Of a stretch of DNA of 64,000 nt, positions 9,119-19,108 are shown one piece after another (the first letter of the stretch is position 1; every line of letters starts with the position of its first letter). Under the pieces are notes generated by a model. That model saw only the letters and a program-made list of their open reading frames with translations. It searched no databases and was not told the DNA's origin. Source of the DNA: Sinimarinibacterium sp. NLF-5-8. GTDB lineage: Bacteria > Pseudomonadota > Gammaproteobacteria > Nevskiales > Nevskiaceae. The stretch is from NCBI RefSeq assembly GCF_010092425.1, contig NZ_CP048030.1, positions 1,116,001 through 1,180,000 on the forward strand, read 5' to 3'. The position numbers and the translations under genes are program-made.

Positions 9119-12100
9119 ATGCGCATCACAGAATTTTCGGTTCGCAACACGCCGTTCATGATGGTGCTGTTTGCGCTGCTGGTGGCGATTGGCCTGACTT
9201 CACTGCGCGACATTCCGCGCACCGAAGATCCGTATTTTCAGATTTCTGCATTTTCGGTCATCGCCATCTATCCCGGCGCTGATCCGCTGGAACTGGAACG
9301 CCAGGTTGTTGAGCCGATCGAAGATGCCATCAACAAACTCGATGACGTCAAAGAGATGGTTTCCACCGCCGACGATGGCGTCGGCATCGTCCGCGTCGAG
9401 TTTGAAGCGCATGTGGACGTGGACAAAAAATACGACGAGGTGATGCGCGAACTCGGCGCGCTGCGCCTGCCCGAAGGCGTGGTGCACTTTGAAGTGCAAA
9501 AAATCAACCCCGGCACGGTTTACATCGTCCAGCCTGCACTGGTTTCGCAAACCGCCTCGTGGAACACACTGGAAGACTGGGCCGAGGAAATCGTTGACCG
9601 CTTCGAGCGCGTCCCCGGCGTGCTGGAGGCCGAAAGCTGGGCCTATCCCGAACGCGAACTGCGGGTCGAACTGGACTTGAAACGTCTGGCCGAACTCAAT
9701 CTGCGCGCAACCCAGGTGCTCAACGCCATCAAAGCCGGCAACATCAACGTCCCCGGCGGCGCCATTGAAACCGGCGCGCGCCGCTTCAACATCAAAACCA
9801 CCGGCAACTATCAAAACCTTGAGCAAATCCGCAACACCGTCGTTGCGGGCGATGGCCAGCACAGCATTCGGGTCAACGACATTGCAACCGTCAAATGGGC
9901 GCAAGGCCCGGATCGCCACCTCGGACGGTTCAACGGCCAGCGCGCGGTGTTCATCACCGCCAACCAAAAAGCCGGGCAAAACATTTTCATCACCCGCAAT
10001 GATCTCTACAAAGTGCTGGATGAAGTCGAACCGCTGCTGCCCGCCGGGGTCAGGCTCGAACGCGGCTTTGATCAATCGCGCAACGTCGCCAAACGGCTGG
10101 ACCGGCTCAGCGCCGACTTTATGATCGCCATCGTCCTGGTCTGCATCACCCTGCTGCCGCTGGGTCTGCGCGCGGCAGGGCTGGTGATGGTGTCCATCCC
10201 GCTGTCATTGGCGATGGGGCTGGCGGCACTGTACTTTGCCGGCTTTTCACTCAATCAGATGTCGATTGCCGGATTTGTGGTGGCGCTGGGTCTACTGGTG
10301 GACGACTCCATCGTCGTCACTGAAAACATCGCGCGCTTTTTGCGCGGCGGCCACAGCCGCAATGACGCCGCCATACTCGCCACCCGCCAAATCGCCCTGG
10401 CCATTCTGGGCTGCACCGCCACCCTGCTGTTTGCGTTTCTGCCGCTGCTGGCACTGCCCGGCAACGCTGGCAAATTTGTGCGCTCGCTGCCGCTGGCAGT
10501 TGTGCTGACGGTGATCGCCTCACTGTTTGTCTCACTCACCATCATCCCGTTTCTGGCCTCGCGCGTGCTCCCCAAAAACGGCGGCCCCGAAGGCAACATC
10601 CTGCTGCAAAAACTCATGGGCGGCATCCACCGCATCTATGCCCCGCTGCTGCGGCGCGCACTGGCACGCCCCAAAACCACCATGCTGATCGCCGCCTTTC
10701 TTGCGCTGGCACCGCTGGCATTGGTGCCGCTGATGGGCACCAGCCTGTTCCCCAAGGCCGATACCCCACAGTTTTTGATCAAGATCAGCCTGCCCGATGG
10801 CACCAGCCTCACCCACACCGATACCGTGCTGCGCGAAGTTGAAGCCATCCTCGATCGCACCCCGGAAGTGGATCACTACTTTTCCAACCTCGGGCGCGGC
10901 AATCCACGCATCTACTACAACGTGTTTCAGCACGAATACGCCGCCAACTACGCCGAAGTGTTCGTACAACTGCACAACTACCAGCCCAAAACCACACCGG
11001 TGCTGCTCGACGCCCTGCGCGACCGCTTTGACCACATCGCCGGGGCCGAAATCCTCGTCAAGCAATTTGAAAACGGCCCGCCGATGGAAGCCCCGATTGC
11101 CGTGCGCATCCTCGGCCCCGACCTTGACCAACTGCGCGCGCTGGCCGCACAAATCGAAGCGCTGACACTGGCCACCCCCGGCACCCGTGATGTCACCAAC
11201 CCCTTGCGCCGTACCCGTATCGACCTCGATCTGAACATCGACCGCGTCAAGGCAGGCCTGCTCGGCATTGCGCCACTGGAACTCGATCAAACCGTGCGTC
11301 TGGCCGTCGCCGGCATCAGCGCCGGCGAGTTTCATCAAGCCGACGGCGACAGCTACCCGATCGTGTTGCGCACACCGCTGCATGGCAATGCCGATCTGTC
11401 TGCCCTCGAAGGCCTGCATCTGGGCACCGTCACCGGCGCCCAGGTTCCACTGGCACAAGTCACCCAGCCGCGCCTGTCCGAATCACAAAGCCGCATCAAC
11501 CGCCGCAACCGCGAACGCGCCGTATCCATCACCGCCTACACCCAAACCGGCGCCAATACCGCGCAACTCACCCAGGCCATCGTCAAACAACTCGACGCAT
11601 TCGCATGGCCCACCGGCTATCGCTACGAAATGGGCGGTGAAGTCGAAGGCCGAAAAGACAGCTTTGAAGGCTTTGGCACCGCAATCCTGGTCGCCCTGTT
11701 CGGCATCCTCGCGGTGCTGGTACTGGAATTTGGCAGCTTCAAATCCACCCTCATCGTCGCCGGAGTCATCCCGCTGGGCATCATGGGCGGCATTCTGATG
11801 CTGTTCATCACCGGCTTTGACCTGAGCTTTACCGCCATGCTCGGCCTGATTGCCCTGATCGGCATCGAAATCAAAAACTCCATACTTCTCGTTGACTTCA
11901 CCAACCAACTGCGCGAACAAGGCAAACCGCTCGACGACGCCATCGCCGAAGCCGGAGAAATCCGCTTTTTACCCATCCTGCTGACCTCGATCACCGCCAT
12001 CGGCGGACTGATGCCACTGGCCATACAAAACTCACCGCTGTACTCACCCATGGCCTGGGTCATCATCGGCGGACTCATCACCTCAACCCTGATCGGCAGG

Positions 12101-12184
12101 CTGGTCACCCCGGTGATGTACAAACTGCTCCCACCCGCAATGCGAAACGGTAATCCCCCCATTTTTAGCGATTGCCAGAAGTAG
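9119..12184 (+). CDS. RND efflux pump, 3' end replaced by an insertion sequence
   Basis: The protein is an AcrB-class proton-driven efflux permease. It starts [21 protein letters not shown] and carries the paired acidic residues of the proton relay in TM4 ([14 protein letters not shown]), the multiple transmembrane bundles and two periplasmic porter/docking loops. Native coding continues to 12148 (1010 codons, ending KLLPPAMRN). The last 11 residues and the stop codon come from the left end of the IS3 element. RND permeases usually end at about this point, so probably only a short cytoplasmic tail is lost and the pump may still work. The substrate is unknown. Confidence 0.93.
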   Translation: MRITEFSVRNTPFMMVLFALLVAIGLTSLRDIPRTEDPYFQISAFSVIAIYPGADPLELERQVVEPIEDAINKLDDVKEMVSTADDGVGIVRVEFEAHVDVDKKYDEVMRELGALRLPEGVVHFEVQKINPGTVYIVQPALVSQTASWNTLEDWAEEIVDRFERVPGVLEAESWAYPERELRVELDLKRLAELNLRATQVLNAIKAGNINVPGGAIETGARRFNIKTTGNYQNLEQIRNTVVAGDGQHSIRVNDIATVKWAQGPDRHLGRFNGQRAVFITANQKAGQNIFITRNDLYKVLDEVEPLLPAGVRLERGFDQSRNVAKRLDRLSADFMIAIVLVCITLLPLGLRAAGLVMVSIPLSLAMGLAALYFAGFSLNQMSIAGFVVALGLLVDDSIVVTENIARFLRGGHSRNDAAILATRQIALAILGCTATLLFAFLPLLALPGNAGKFVRSLPLAVVLTVIASLFVSLTIIPFLASRVLPKNGGPEGNILLQKLMGGIHRIYAPLLRRALARPKTTMLIAAFLALAPLALVPLMGTSLFPKADTPQFLIKISLPDGTSLTHTDTVLREVEAILDRTPEVDHYFSNLGRGNPRIYYNVFQHEYAANYAEVFVQLHNYQPKTTPVLLDALRDRFDHIAGAEILVKQFENGPPMEAPIAVRILGPDLDQLRALAAQIEALTLATPGTRDVTNPLRRTRIDLDLNIDRVKAGLLGIAPLELDQTVRLAVAGISAGEFHQADGDSYPIVLRTPLHGNADLSALEGLHLGTVTGAQVPLAQVTQPRLSESQSRINRRNRERAVSITAYTQTGANTAQLTQAIVKQLDAFAWPTGYRYEMGGEVEGRKDSFEGFGTAILVALFGILAVLVLEFGSFKSTLIVAGVIPLGIMGGILMLFITGFDLSFTAMLGLIALIGIEIKNSILLVDFTNQLREQGKPLDDAIAEAGEIRFLPILLTSITAIGGLMPLAIQNSPLYSPMAWVIIGGLITSTLIGRLVTPVMYKLLPPAMRNGNPPIFSDCQK
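12149..12184 (+). repeat. Left terminal inverted repeat of the IS3 element
   Basis: The outer 14 bases, GGTAATCCCCCCAT, are an exact inverted copy of 13327-13340. Weaker matching extends to about 36 bases. This repeat also supplies the terminal codons and TAG stop of the RND pump gene. Confidence 0.85.
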
Positions 12185-13157
12185 GCAAGTACGCGGCCAT
12201 GGCCAGCCGCTGTTTTGGGGTCATGCCGCCCAAGGCCATATTTGGGCGTTCGTGATTGTAGGACCACATCCACAGTGTCGCTGCGCACTGGATCTGATCC
12301 AGACCTTCCCATTGATATTGGGACAACCACTCGTAGCGCACAGTCCGATTGAACCGTTCGACGTAGGCGTTCTGTTGCGGCTTGCCGGGTTGGATGTAGT
12401 CCAGCTTGATGCCCCACCGGCGCGCCCACGCTGTGATCGCTAAACTCAGGTATTCCGGGCCATTATCACAGCGAATGGCCAGCGGCTTGCCGCGCCAGGC
12501 AATGATCTGTTTTAACGCACGGATAACCCGCTCCGAGGGCAAGGAGAAGTCGATCTCGATGCCCAGCGCTTCGCGGTTGAAGTCATCGATCACGTTGAAC
12601 AGCCGGATACTGCGCCCATCGGCCAGTTGATCATGCATGAAGTCCATCGACCAGACGTGATTCGTGGCAGTGGGTACCGTCAGCGGTTCGGGTGCCTGGC
12701 GCACCAGGCGTTTGCGTGGCTTGATCCGCAGGTTCAACTCCAGCTCCCGATAGATGCGATGGATCCGTTTGTGGTTCCAACCGAAGCCCTTGACGTTGCG
12801 CAGATACAGGTAGCACAGCCCAAATCCCCAGTTGCGGTGGTTGTCCGTCAGAAGCAGCCGCCCGTCGGCGATTTCGTCGTTCTCAGCCTTGTGCTTGCTC
12901 TCATGGCGATAGCACGTCTGGCTGATGCCGAACGTCTCGCAGGCCAACCGGACCGATATCCCGCGTTCCTGTACGACACGTTGAGCCATCTCGCGGCGGC
13001 GAGATGGCTTCACCACTTTTTTTCGAGAGCCTCCGCGCGCAACTCGGCCTTGAGCTTCTCTTCGACGTACATCTTGCGCAGACGGGCGTTCTCGGCCTCC
13101 AGTGCCTTCATCCGCGACATCATCGACACGTCCATGCCGCCGTACTTGGCGCGCCAC
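12165..13157 (-). CDS. IS3-family transposase OrfB (DDE integrase core)
   Basis: The frame carries the catalytic rve/DDE domain: first Asp in VWSMDFMHD, second in [11 protein letters not shown], and Glu in [12 protein letters not shown]. An HTH_21-like segment ([15 protein letters not shown]) precedes it. The N-terminal part before about [12 protein letters not shown] is simply the open extension of the frame under OrfA. The functional protein is expected as an OrfAB fusion made by -1 slippage at 13017-13023. It looks intact, so the element may still be active if its ends are functional. Confidence 0.9.
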   Translation of the reverse strand: MARQVRRHGRVDDVADEGTGGRERPSAQDVRRREAQGRVARGGSRKKVVKPSRRREMAQRVVQERGISVRLACETFGISQTCYRHESKHKAENDEIADGRLLLTDNHRNWGFGLCYLYLRNVKGFGWNHKRIHRIYRELELNLRIKPRKRLVRQAPEPLTVPTATNHVWSMDFMHDQLADGRSIRLFNVIDDFNREALGIEIDFSLPSERVIRALKQIIAWRGKPLAIRCDNGPEYLSLAITAWARRWGIKLDYIQPGKPQQNAYVERFNRTVRYEWLSQYQWEGLDQIQCAATLWMWSYNHERPNMALGGMTPKQRLAMAAYLPTSGNR

Positions 13158-13276
13158 TTGTAGAACGTCGCTGAGCTGATGCCCAGCTCACGGCACATCT
13201 CGGGCACCGTGACGCCGGCCTCTACCGGTTTGATCGCGCCCAGTATTTGGCTGTCTGTGAAGCGTGACTTCTTCAT
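13010..13276 (-). CDS. IS3-family transposase OrfA (helix-turn-helix)
   Basis: This 88-residue protein begins [17 protein letters not shown] and has the HTH_8 fold ([19 protein letters not shown]), followed by a leucine-zipper-like helix ([19 protein letters not shown]). This is the standard DNA-binding OrfA of IS3 elements, most like those of the IS407-type group as I recall them. It ends in EKKW-stop just past the A7 slippery run. It alone should regulate transposition, while the frameshifted fusion catalyses it. Confidence 0.88.
   Translation of the reverse strand: MKKSRFTDSQILGAIKPVEAGVTVPEMCRELGISSATFYKWRAKYGGMDVSMMSRMKALEAENARLRKMYVEEKLKAELRAEALEKKW
13017..13023 (-). other. Putative programmed -1 frameshift site (A7) in the IS3 element
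   Basis: On the transposase strand, seven A residues followed by G lie at the end of orfA. Reading GAA AAA AAG in the OrfA frame and CGA AAA AAA in the OrfB frame joins ALEKK to the OrfB sequence KKVVKPS. A-runs at this position are the usual slippage site of IS3-family elements. Confidence 0.7.
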
Positions 13277-13326
13277 GCTGTAGAACGCCTCAATAAGAAA
13301 ATTCTACTTCCGATCTCACCGCTTTT

Positions 13327-13340
13327 ATGGGGGGATTACC
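13327..13340 (-). repeat. Right terminal inverted repeat of the IS3 element
   Basis: ATGGGGGGATTACC here is the reverse complement of the first 14 bases at 12149. Inner similarity continues leftward to a shared GAAGTAG. It marks the transposase-proximal end of the element. Confidence 0.85.
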
Positions 13341-13782
13341 ACAGGAGCCTGAGCGTGTCCCACGAGAGCATCTACACCTGCATCTATGCCCAGCCCCGTG
13401 GCGAGCTCAAGAAAGAGCTGCTGTCATGCCTGCGCATGGCCCGGCCACACGCTGGCCTCGCTCCATGCGCCAGACCTTGACCTATGACCGGGGCAAGGAG
13501 ATGGCCGAGCATGTCCTGCTCACCAAGAACACAGGTATGAAGGTGTACTTCTGCGACCCTCACAGCCCCTGGCAGCGGGGCAGCAACGAGAACACCAATG
13601 GACTGCTACGCCAGTACTTCCCCAAAGGTACCGACCTCAGTGGCTACACGCAGGAGCAGCTTGATGCGGTCGCAGACCAGCTCAATGGGCGACCCAGGAG
13701 GACGCTGGGTTGGCGCAAGCTCATCGACGTTTATGCGCAGCACCTGGCCCAGCTGGCTTTGCGGCCTGAATCCGTGCATTGA
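13341..13782 (+). pseudogene. IS30-family transposase relic (truncated, internally deleted)
   Basis: Two pieces of an IS30-type transposase remain. From about 13346 one frame reads SVSHESIYTCIYAQPRGELKKELL, and from about 13470 another frame reads TLTYDRGKEMAEH, VYFCDPHSPWQRG and NENTNGLLRQYFPKGTDL to a stop at 13782. The intervening segment that should carry the first catalytic Asp is missing and the reading frame changes, so the gene is dead. Its N-terminal half is cut off at the IS3 boundary. The second Asp and the Glu of the DDE triad are still recognisable. Confidence 0.85.
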
Positions 13783-13817
13783 TCTTTTGTTGCATTTGGA
13801 CTTGAATCCGCCAGCTC
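13783..13817. other. Residual sequence between IS30 relic and greB terminator
   Basis: These bases contain TTGTTGCATTTGG, which could be the decayed terminal repeat of the IS30-type element. The matching end is not present in the window, so this is unproven. Confidence 0.25.
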
Positions 13818-13852
13818 AAAAAATTGTGACGGGGTATTGCGCCGGTCCCCGT
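13818..13852 (-). terminator. Rho-independent terminator of greB
   Basis: On the minus strand, ACGGGG (13847-13852) pairs with CCCCGT (13829-13834) across a 12-base loop. After CACAA comes a run of six T. It lies 8 bases beyond the greB stop and separates greB from the mobile-element debris. Confidence 0.65.
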
Positions 13853-13860
13853 GGATTGCC

Positions 13861-14367
13861 CTACGCCGGAGCCTGATACGCCACTCCAACAATCTCCAGC
13901 GTCTGCACGCCGCTGGGCAGGCGCACCTGCACCACATCGCCCACTGTACGCCCCAGCAGTGCGCGCGCGACCGGGGCATCGACACTGATCTGCCCGGCCT
14001 GGGCGTCGGCTTCGTCGGGGCCGACGATGCGGTAGCTTCGCTCTTCGGCCTCGTCGTCGCTGACAGTGACGCGCGCGCCGAAGAAGACTTTGCCGTCGCT
14101 GCGCGGTTTGACTTCGACGATTTGCAGCACTTGCAGGCGGGTGGTGAGGTATTTGAGGCGGCTGTCGATTTCGCGCAGTTCTTTTTTACGGTACTGGTAT
14201 TCGGCGTTTTCGCTGCGGTCGCCCTCGGCGGCAGCGGCGGCGAGGTGTTTGACCACATCGGGACGACGCACGCGCCAGAGTTGATCAAACTCGGCTTTCA
14301 TGCGGGCGTGCCCCTCGGCGGTGATGTAGGCCGATGATTTGGCGGGTGGCGGACGCCAACGCGACAT
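13861..14367 (-). CDS. greB: Transcript cleavage factor GreB
   Basis: The 168-residue product is a Gre factor that inserts its coiled coil into the RNA polymerase secondary channel and stimulates cleavage of backtracked RNA. The GreB-type tip sequence [19 protein letters not shown] holds the acidic loop (DRSENAEY). The C-terminal FKBP-like domain has [15 protein letters not shown] and [12 protein letters not shown], closer to GreB than GreA. The ATG at 14367 follows an AAGGAA ribosome site. An upstream extension in the same frame has no conserved sequence and was not used. Confidence 0.93.
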   Translation of the reverse strand: MSRWRPPPAKSSAYITAEGHARMKAEFDQLWRVRRPDVVKHLAAAAAEGDRSENAEYQYRKKELREIDSRLKYLTTRLQVLQIVEVKPRSDGKVFFGARVTVSDDEAEERSYRIVGPDEADAQAGQISVDAPVARALLGRTVGDVVQVRLPSGVQTLEIVGVAYQAPA

Positions 14368-14411
14368 GCTGTTTTTCCTTTTTTGGACTGCGCGCGCACT
14401 GCGCAAAGGCG

Positions 14412-17129
14412 TTATTGAACCATACGCGTCATTCGCGCCATGCGTTCGGCCTGGATCTGGTTGAGGTTGCGATAGATCACCGCTGCGATCCACGGAAAGC
14501 GACGGCGCAGGGTTTCCAGATCGTGCGAGTCGAAGCGCAGCAGGCGCACGTCGGTGAGGGCATCCACATGGGCGGTGCGCTTTTGTCCAAAGTAACCGGC
14601 TTCACCGACGGTGGCGCCACGCGACATCAGCGACAACACTTTGTGTTCGCCCTCGCGATCGACCCAGGCCTGGAGCAGGCCATCGACGAGCACATAGATA
14701 TCGCGCGCGCTGCTGCCCTGGACGATGACGCGCGTGCCTTTGGGGTAATCCTCGACGTTGGACATCAGCGCAAACACCCGCGCCTGCCACCAGGTCAGGC
14801 CGTCGAGCATCGGGATGGTGCGCTGCGGAGCGCGCCCGAGATCGAGGCGCAACAGATCCCAGACGGTGAGCAGACGCATCTTGCTGCCCAGCGCCGGGGT
14901 CAGCGTCATATCGGCGATCCACGCCAGAAACAGGGTAAAGGCCGCCAGAATGCCGAACTCCACCTGGTTATCCAGCTCGCTGCCCAAGAACACCATAAAA
15001 CCCAGCACCAGTGCCACGGTGGTAAACGTCACCGGACGCATCACCGTGGACAGCGCGCGCTTGATCGCCAGACGCTCATTGCCGCGCGCGCGCGCCTCGG
15101 TGGTAAAGCGGGTCAGGAAGTGAATGGTGTCGTCCACCGCAATCCCCAGCACCAGACAAGCGATCAGGCTGGTGGTCGGCCCCAGAAGAATCCCCAGCAG
15201 CCCCAGCGTGCCGAAGTACAGCACCACCGGCAGCATGTTCGGCAGCATGGCAATTGCCGCCGCGCGCGCAGAGGTGAACAGCAGCGCCAGCAGCGCCCAG
15301 ATCACCGTGAACGCGATTGCCAGTGAGGTGAACTGGCCGGAGGCGATCTCATTGACCGTGCGCGTGGCCAGCACCGGGGTTCCGGTCACACGGCCATTGA
15401 GTGGCGGCGGCATCTGTTGCAGGCGCGCCTCGGTGCGCGCCACAAAATCGGTAATGATCGTGGAGCTGTCCACCTTGAGACGCACGGTGATCAGCGCCGA
15501 GGCAAAACGGGCGTCGAGGGTGCGACGAATGGCATCGCCCCCGCCAAACACCAAAAGCTGCTTGACTGCCGTCGCGGTTTCGGGAATCCGGTAAAACGCC
15601 GGATCGCCATCGTTCATGTTGCGGTTGATGAGCTTGAGATGATCAACGTATGAGACGACCGCGCCCACTTCGGGTTGTTCGCGCAGCCAGTCTTCGAGGG
15701 TATCGAGCTCGGCAATCAGCGCCGGATTGTTGAGCGCGTCATTGACGTAGGTTTCGATCAGAATCGAAACCAGATTGGCGCCGTTGAATGCGGTATTGAT
15801 GGCTTCGTAGTCGTGCCGCACCCGGGTGTCGGGGTCAAAGCTTTTGATGTATTCGGTGCCAACCTCGATCTTGCTGGCAAAGTAGAGATTGATCGGGATC
15901 AGCAGCACCGAAATGCCGATGATCCAGTCACGCCACTTCAGGTCAAACAGCGCCAGCTTGCGCGCCTTGCGAATGAAAAACGCCTCGCCCAGGGGCCGCT
16001 GGCTCTTGTGCGCACCGAGCAGGCTCAGCACCGCGGGCAAAAACAGCAGCGTCAGCAGCACCGAATACCCCACCCCCAGTGAGGACAGCACGGCAAACTG
16101 CACGATGGCCGGCAGCGATCCGGGCACCATCGCCAGAAATCCGGCAACGGTGGTGGCGCCCGACAACAGCAGGCTCAGCCCCATGCGCTGATAAACGCGC
16201 GCGCGCCGCGCCAGGTTTTGTTCCGGCCTGCGCGCGTGAAAATACTCGGCCAGCAAATGCACCACATAGGACAGGCACAGTGTGGTCACCAGTGGCGGCA
16301 CCAGCGTGGTCACCATATTCAGTGGCAAATCCAGTGCCACAGCCGAGGCCAGGGTCCAGAGCAAGGCAATGGCGATGTTGACACCGGCCAGCAGCACCGT
16401 CAGCAGATTGCGGAAAGCCACCACCAAAACCAGCACCACCAGCACAAAAATCGCCGGGATGGTGAATTGCAGCATGTGAAAAATCGCATCGGTGGTGGCC
16501 GCGCTGACCACCGGGCTGCCGGTCACCCAGACCTGATCCGAGCCGGTGACCTGCTGCGCCAGGCTGCGGATTTTTTCGGTGTAATGCTGCTGCCGGAAAG
16601 CCACCTCATCGATGCCTTCCAGCGTCAGCACGAATATGGCGACCCGGCCATCATCCGACACCAGCGTGCCTCGGTAGATCGGGTTATCGGCAATGGCCTG
16701 CGCAAAGGTTTGCACTGCGGCCGGATCATCGCGCGCCTGCTGGGCAAAGCTGCTGAGGTTGATGCCGAATTCGTCGGTCACCGGGTTTTGTGCATTGGCG
16801 AGCGACAGCACCTGGCGGACGCCGCCGATCCGGGCAAGTTTTTGGGTCAGTTCTTCAATCTGCGCCAGCACCGGGGCGGTATAGACGTTCTCGAACCCAA
16901 CGGCCAACAGAACCGGATTGGTTTCGCCAAACTGCTGGCGCACCCGTTCGGCCACGGCCAGATCATCGCTGTGCGCAGGCAACAGTCGCTCAAATGAAGG
17001 GTCGATGTGCAGACGAAGTTGCAGCGTGCGCAGATCAACCAGCGTTGCCACCGCCAACGCCGTCAGCGTCAACACCACCAGCACGATCGAAAACGGGCGT
17101 GCCGCCAGAGCCTGGATCAAGCGGGTCAT
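14412..17129 (-). CDS. MMPL/RND-superfamily exporter with C-terminal cyclic-nucleotide-binding domain
   Basis: This 905-residue inner-membrane protein begins with a transmembrane segment ([19 protein letters not shown]) and has the two-fold MMPL layout. A periplasmic loop precedes a multi-helix bundle ending near residue 375; a second loop and bundle end near 780 ([15 protein letters not shown] carries the paired Asp of the proton relay). The last 110 residues form a cNMP-binding-like beta-roll ([20 protein letters not shown], then [11 protein letters not shown]). Related proteins export lipids or hopanoids. The partner LolA-like gene ends 6 bases upstream. Whether the domain binds cAMP or cGMP is unknown. 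Confidence 0.85.
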   Translation of the reverse strand: MTRLIQALAARPFSIVLVVLTLTALAVATLVDLRTLQLRLHIDPSFERLLPAHSDDLAVAERVRQQFGETNPVLLAVGFENVYTAPVLAQIEELTQKLARIGGVRQVLSLANAQNPVTDEFGINLSSFAQQARDDPAAVQTFAQAIADNPIYRGTLVSDDGRVAIFVLTLEGIDEVAFRQQHYTEKIRSLAQQVTGSDQVWVTGSPVVSAATTDAIFHMLQFTIPAIFVLVVLVLVVAFRNLLTVLLAGVNIAIALLWTLASAVALDLPLNMVTTLVPPLVTTLCLSYVVHLLAEYFHARRPEQNLARRARVYQRMGLSLLLSGATTVAGFLAMVPGSLPAIVQFAVLSSLGVGYSVLLTLLFLPAVLSLLGAHKSQRPLGEAFFIRKARKLALFDLKWRDWIIGISVLLIPINLYFASKIEVGTEYIKSFDPDTRVRHDYEAINTAFNGANLVSILIETYVNDALNNPALIAELDTLEDWLREQPEVGAVVSYVDHLKLINRNMNDGDPAFYRIPETATAVKQLLVFGGGDAIRRTLDARFASALITVRLKVDSSTIITDFVARTEARLQQMPPPLNGRVTGTPVLATRTVNEIASGQFTSLAIAFTVIWALLALLFTSARAAAIAMLPNMLPVVLYFGTLGLLGILLGPTTSLIACLVLGIAVDDTIHFLTRFTTEARARGNERLAIKRALSTVMRPVTFTTVALVLGFMVFLGSELDNQVEFGILAAFTLFLAWIADMTLTPALGSKMRLLTVWDLLRLDLGRAPQRTIPMLDGLTWWQARVFALMSNVEDYPKGTRVIVQGSSARDIYVLVDGLLQAWVDREGEHKVLSLMSRGATVGEAGYFGQKRTAHVDALTDVRLLRFDSHDLETLRRRFPWIAAVIYRNLNQIQAERMARMTRMVQ

Positions 17130-17135
17130 GGGCGT

Positions 17136-17975
17136 TCAGTTGCCAACGTAAAAGGTTTTGGGATTGAAGCGGCGCTGTGCCAGATCCACATCCGTGCGCA
17201 CATCCAGAACATCGAGCCGGGTCTGGCTGCCCTGTTGCAGATCGCGCATCGTGCCACTGCCGGCGTACCAGTGTGGGCCACTGCGCCGGAGCGTGTCGGC
17301 CTCCACTTCCCAGCGCTTGCGCAATTGTTGTTTTTCAAAAAAATCCGCCTTCAGGGTCACGCAACTGAGCTGGTCAACCCAAAGCTGTATCCGGTCGGCC
17401 ACTTCTTCAGGCGCCTTCGCCAGCGCATCCGCAGCATCATCCGGGGTCAGCTCAAGGTGGTACACACCACGTCCGGCCAGGGTTTCATCACCGAGCCACT
17501 GCACCTGCCCGCCGGAAAACGTGTTGTTGATCTGCTTGAGATCGGCATAGGAAAAATCCGTCCCCCACAGCGATCCTTCACTGCCGCTGCCACTGATCCG
17601 CCGCACCCGCTGCAACGCCGGAACGTACATGTACATCTCGTCTTCGCTGCGTGATGTCTCGCGCAGCAAATACGCTGCGCCAGCCAAATCCGAAGGGGCA
17701 TCGATCTGGATCATGGTGCGCAGCAACTGCGCCTCATCGCGGCTGGCATACAGGCGCGCACGCATGGTGCGCTGGCTGTCGTTGCGATCACGGGCAATCA
17801 GCGCCACCTGCTTGATCTGCACCGAGCGCGGCAGGTTGTCGCGCATGCACGCCTTGATCTGCTCCAGATCGACCGTACTGCGCATAGCCTCGGCCCATAC
17901 AGCCCCCGTTCCGCCCAGCCACGCCAACCCCGCTGCCAGCGCCAAAACCCACGCGCGATTGATCATTTTCTGCAT
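17136..17975 (-). CDS. Outer-membrane lipoprotein-sorting (LolA-like) periplasmic protein
   Basis: The protein has a signal peptide (MINRAWVLALAAGLAWLGG...VWAEA) and the half-barrel signature of the LolA-like family found beside MMPL exporters: YVPALQRVRRISGSGSEGS, LWGTDFSYADLK, and a C-terminal VRTDVDLAQRRFNPKTF. It is probably a periplasmic carrier that takes hydrophobic cargo from the exporter encoded 6 bases downstream. Of three nearby ATGs, the one at 17975 was chosen because an AGAGG motif stands 8 bases before it. The cargo is unknown. Confidence 0.8.
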   Translation of the reverse strand: MQKMINRAWVLALAAGLAWLGGTGAVWAEAMRSTVDLEQIKACMRDNLPRSVQIKQVALIARDRNDSQRTMRARLYASRDEAQLLRTMIQIDAPSDLAGAAYLLRETSRSEDEMYMYVPALQRVRRISGSGSEGSLWGTDFSYADLKQINNTFSGGQVQWLGDETLAGRGVYHLELTPDDAADALAKAPEEVADRIQLWVDQLSCVTLKADFFEKQQLRKRWEVEADTLRRSGPHWYAGSGTMRDLQQGSQTRLDVLDVRTDVDLAQRRFNPKTFYVGN

Positions 17976-18079
17976 TGCCATTGCCTCTGTCTGTGCCGTC
18001 CAGCCCTGATCGCCTGCCCGCGCCCATTGACGCCGGGCGCTGCAAACTCGCATGGTTCGGGCGCCAATTTCAACCTCGG

Positions 18080-19108
18080 ATGAACATCCTCATGATCATG
18101 GTCATCGGCGCCGGCGCAATCGGCACTTCCCTGACGGCCTATCTGATGCACCGTGCGGCGACATCCGCCACAGCGCCTGCCATCGCGCTTTATGCGCGCG
18201 ACAAGGAGCGCGCTGCGTTCGAAAACGCAGGGTGTCTGCGCGTGGATTACGCCAAAGCCCGCCAGAAAAGCCTGATCACACCCCTGCCCCGGCTGGTGGA
18301 TCACCTTGCGCAGGCCAACGCCGCCAAAACCGTGCTGCTGTGCATCAAATACCCGGCACTTGCCGCGCTGATGGCGCAATTGGGCGATCTGCCGCCATCG
18401 ACCACCCTCGTCTCCACGCTCAATGGCATGTCGGCACTGCGAGAACTGCGCGCGCGCTATCCACACAACCGGGTGATTCCGATCAGCGTGATGTACAACG
18501 TCCAGCACTGCGGCGTTTTGCACGCCCGGATCACCACCGCTGCGCAAATCGTCATTGGCAGCGCGGCGGCACAGGATCTGCAACCGTGGCAAGGCAGCGG
18601 CCTGCGTGTCGGGGTCGGTCATGGCGATGCCTCGGTCTGGGGCAAGCTGCTGATCAACCTGACCAGCGGCATCTGCGCGCTCACCCACGCCACGTTTCGT
18701 GACGTGCTGACCGATCCCGATCTGCGCTGCATCTACGTTGCCTTGCTCGATGAAGCCACGCGCACGCTGCAACAGGCCGGCGTGCCCTACCAACTGCCGA
18801 TGCCGCTGCCTTACGCTTTTTATCGTCGGATGCTGGCCGGGCGCAGCCCGTTGCCGTGGTGGTTCGCCCGCTGGCGCAATGGGGTGCAGCAAGGCGCTTA
18901 TCCGTCGATGGTCAGTGACATCGTTCATCAGCGCCGTACCGAGATCGATCAGCTCAGTGGCGAAATCGTCACGCTCGGGCGGCAACACGGCATTGCCACG
19001 CCGATCAACAGCGCCATCACCGACAGGGTGCACGGTCTGCAAACGCAGCAGCCGCCGACGTATCTCACGGCAGCGGCACTGCGGCAGGCGCTGGGGCTGT
19101 CGCGATGA
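18080..19108 (+). CDS. Ketopantoate reductase-like protein (2-dehydropantoate 2-reductase family)
   Basis: The product (342 residues) begins MNILMIMVIGAGAIGTSL, the Rossmann dinucleotide motif of the PanE/ApbA family. The middle contains TVLLCIKYPAL and STLNGMSALRELR, equivalent to the substrate-domain entry, and WGKLLINLTSGICALTH provides the expected Lys and Asn of the active site. A C-terminal helix region (YPSMVSDIVHQRRTEIDQLSG) matches the PanE signature with its Ser/Asp. It may reduce ketopantoate with NADPH for coenzyme A synthesis, but paralogues act on other substrates. Starts at 18080, 18092 or 18098 are possible. The 3' end overlaps gor by 44 bases, convergently. Confidence 0.82.
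   Translation: MNILMIMVIGAGAIGTSLTAYLMHRAATSATAPAIALYARDKERAAFENAGCLRVDYAKARQKSLITPLPRLVDHLAQANAAKTVLLCIKYPALAALMAQLGDLPPSTTLVSTLNGMSALRELRARYPHNRVIPISVMYNVQHCGVLHARITTAAQIVIGSAAAQDLQPWQGSGLRVGVGHGDASVWGKLLINLTSGICALTHATFRDVLTDPDLRCIYVALLDEATRTLQQAGVPYQLPMPLPYAFYRRMLAGRSPLPWWFARWRNGVQQGAYPSMVSDIVHQRRTEIDQLSGEIVTLGRQHGIATPINSAITDRVHGLQTQQPPTYLTAAALRQALGLSR

Larger units (their letters stand above)
12149..13340. mobile_element. IS3-family insertion sequence (about 1.19 kb)
   Basis: The element is bounded by inverted repeats: both ends read GGTAATCCCCCCAT going inward, and similarity resumes at GAAGTAG about 30 bases in. It contains two overlapping leftward genes in the OrfA/OrfB arrangement with an A7 slippery run between them. 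I see no matching 3-5 bp target duplication: the left flank is GAAAC and the right flank is ACAGG. The two flanks are also unrelated sequence, an RND gene on one side and an IS30-type relic on the other. This points to a deletion or rearrangement after insertion. Confidence 0.9.

Noticed and set aside
14368-14493. 42-codon N-terminal extension of greB
   Set aside because: It has no Gre similarity and the ATG at 14367 has its own AAGGAA site.
14334-15326. Rightward frame opposite the MMPL exporter
   Set aside because: Gln/Arg/His-rich translation typical of antisense frames in high-GC DNA.
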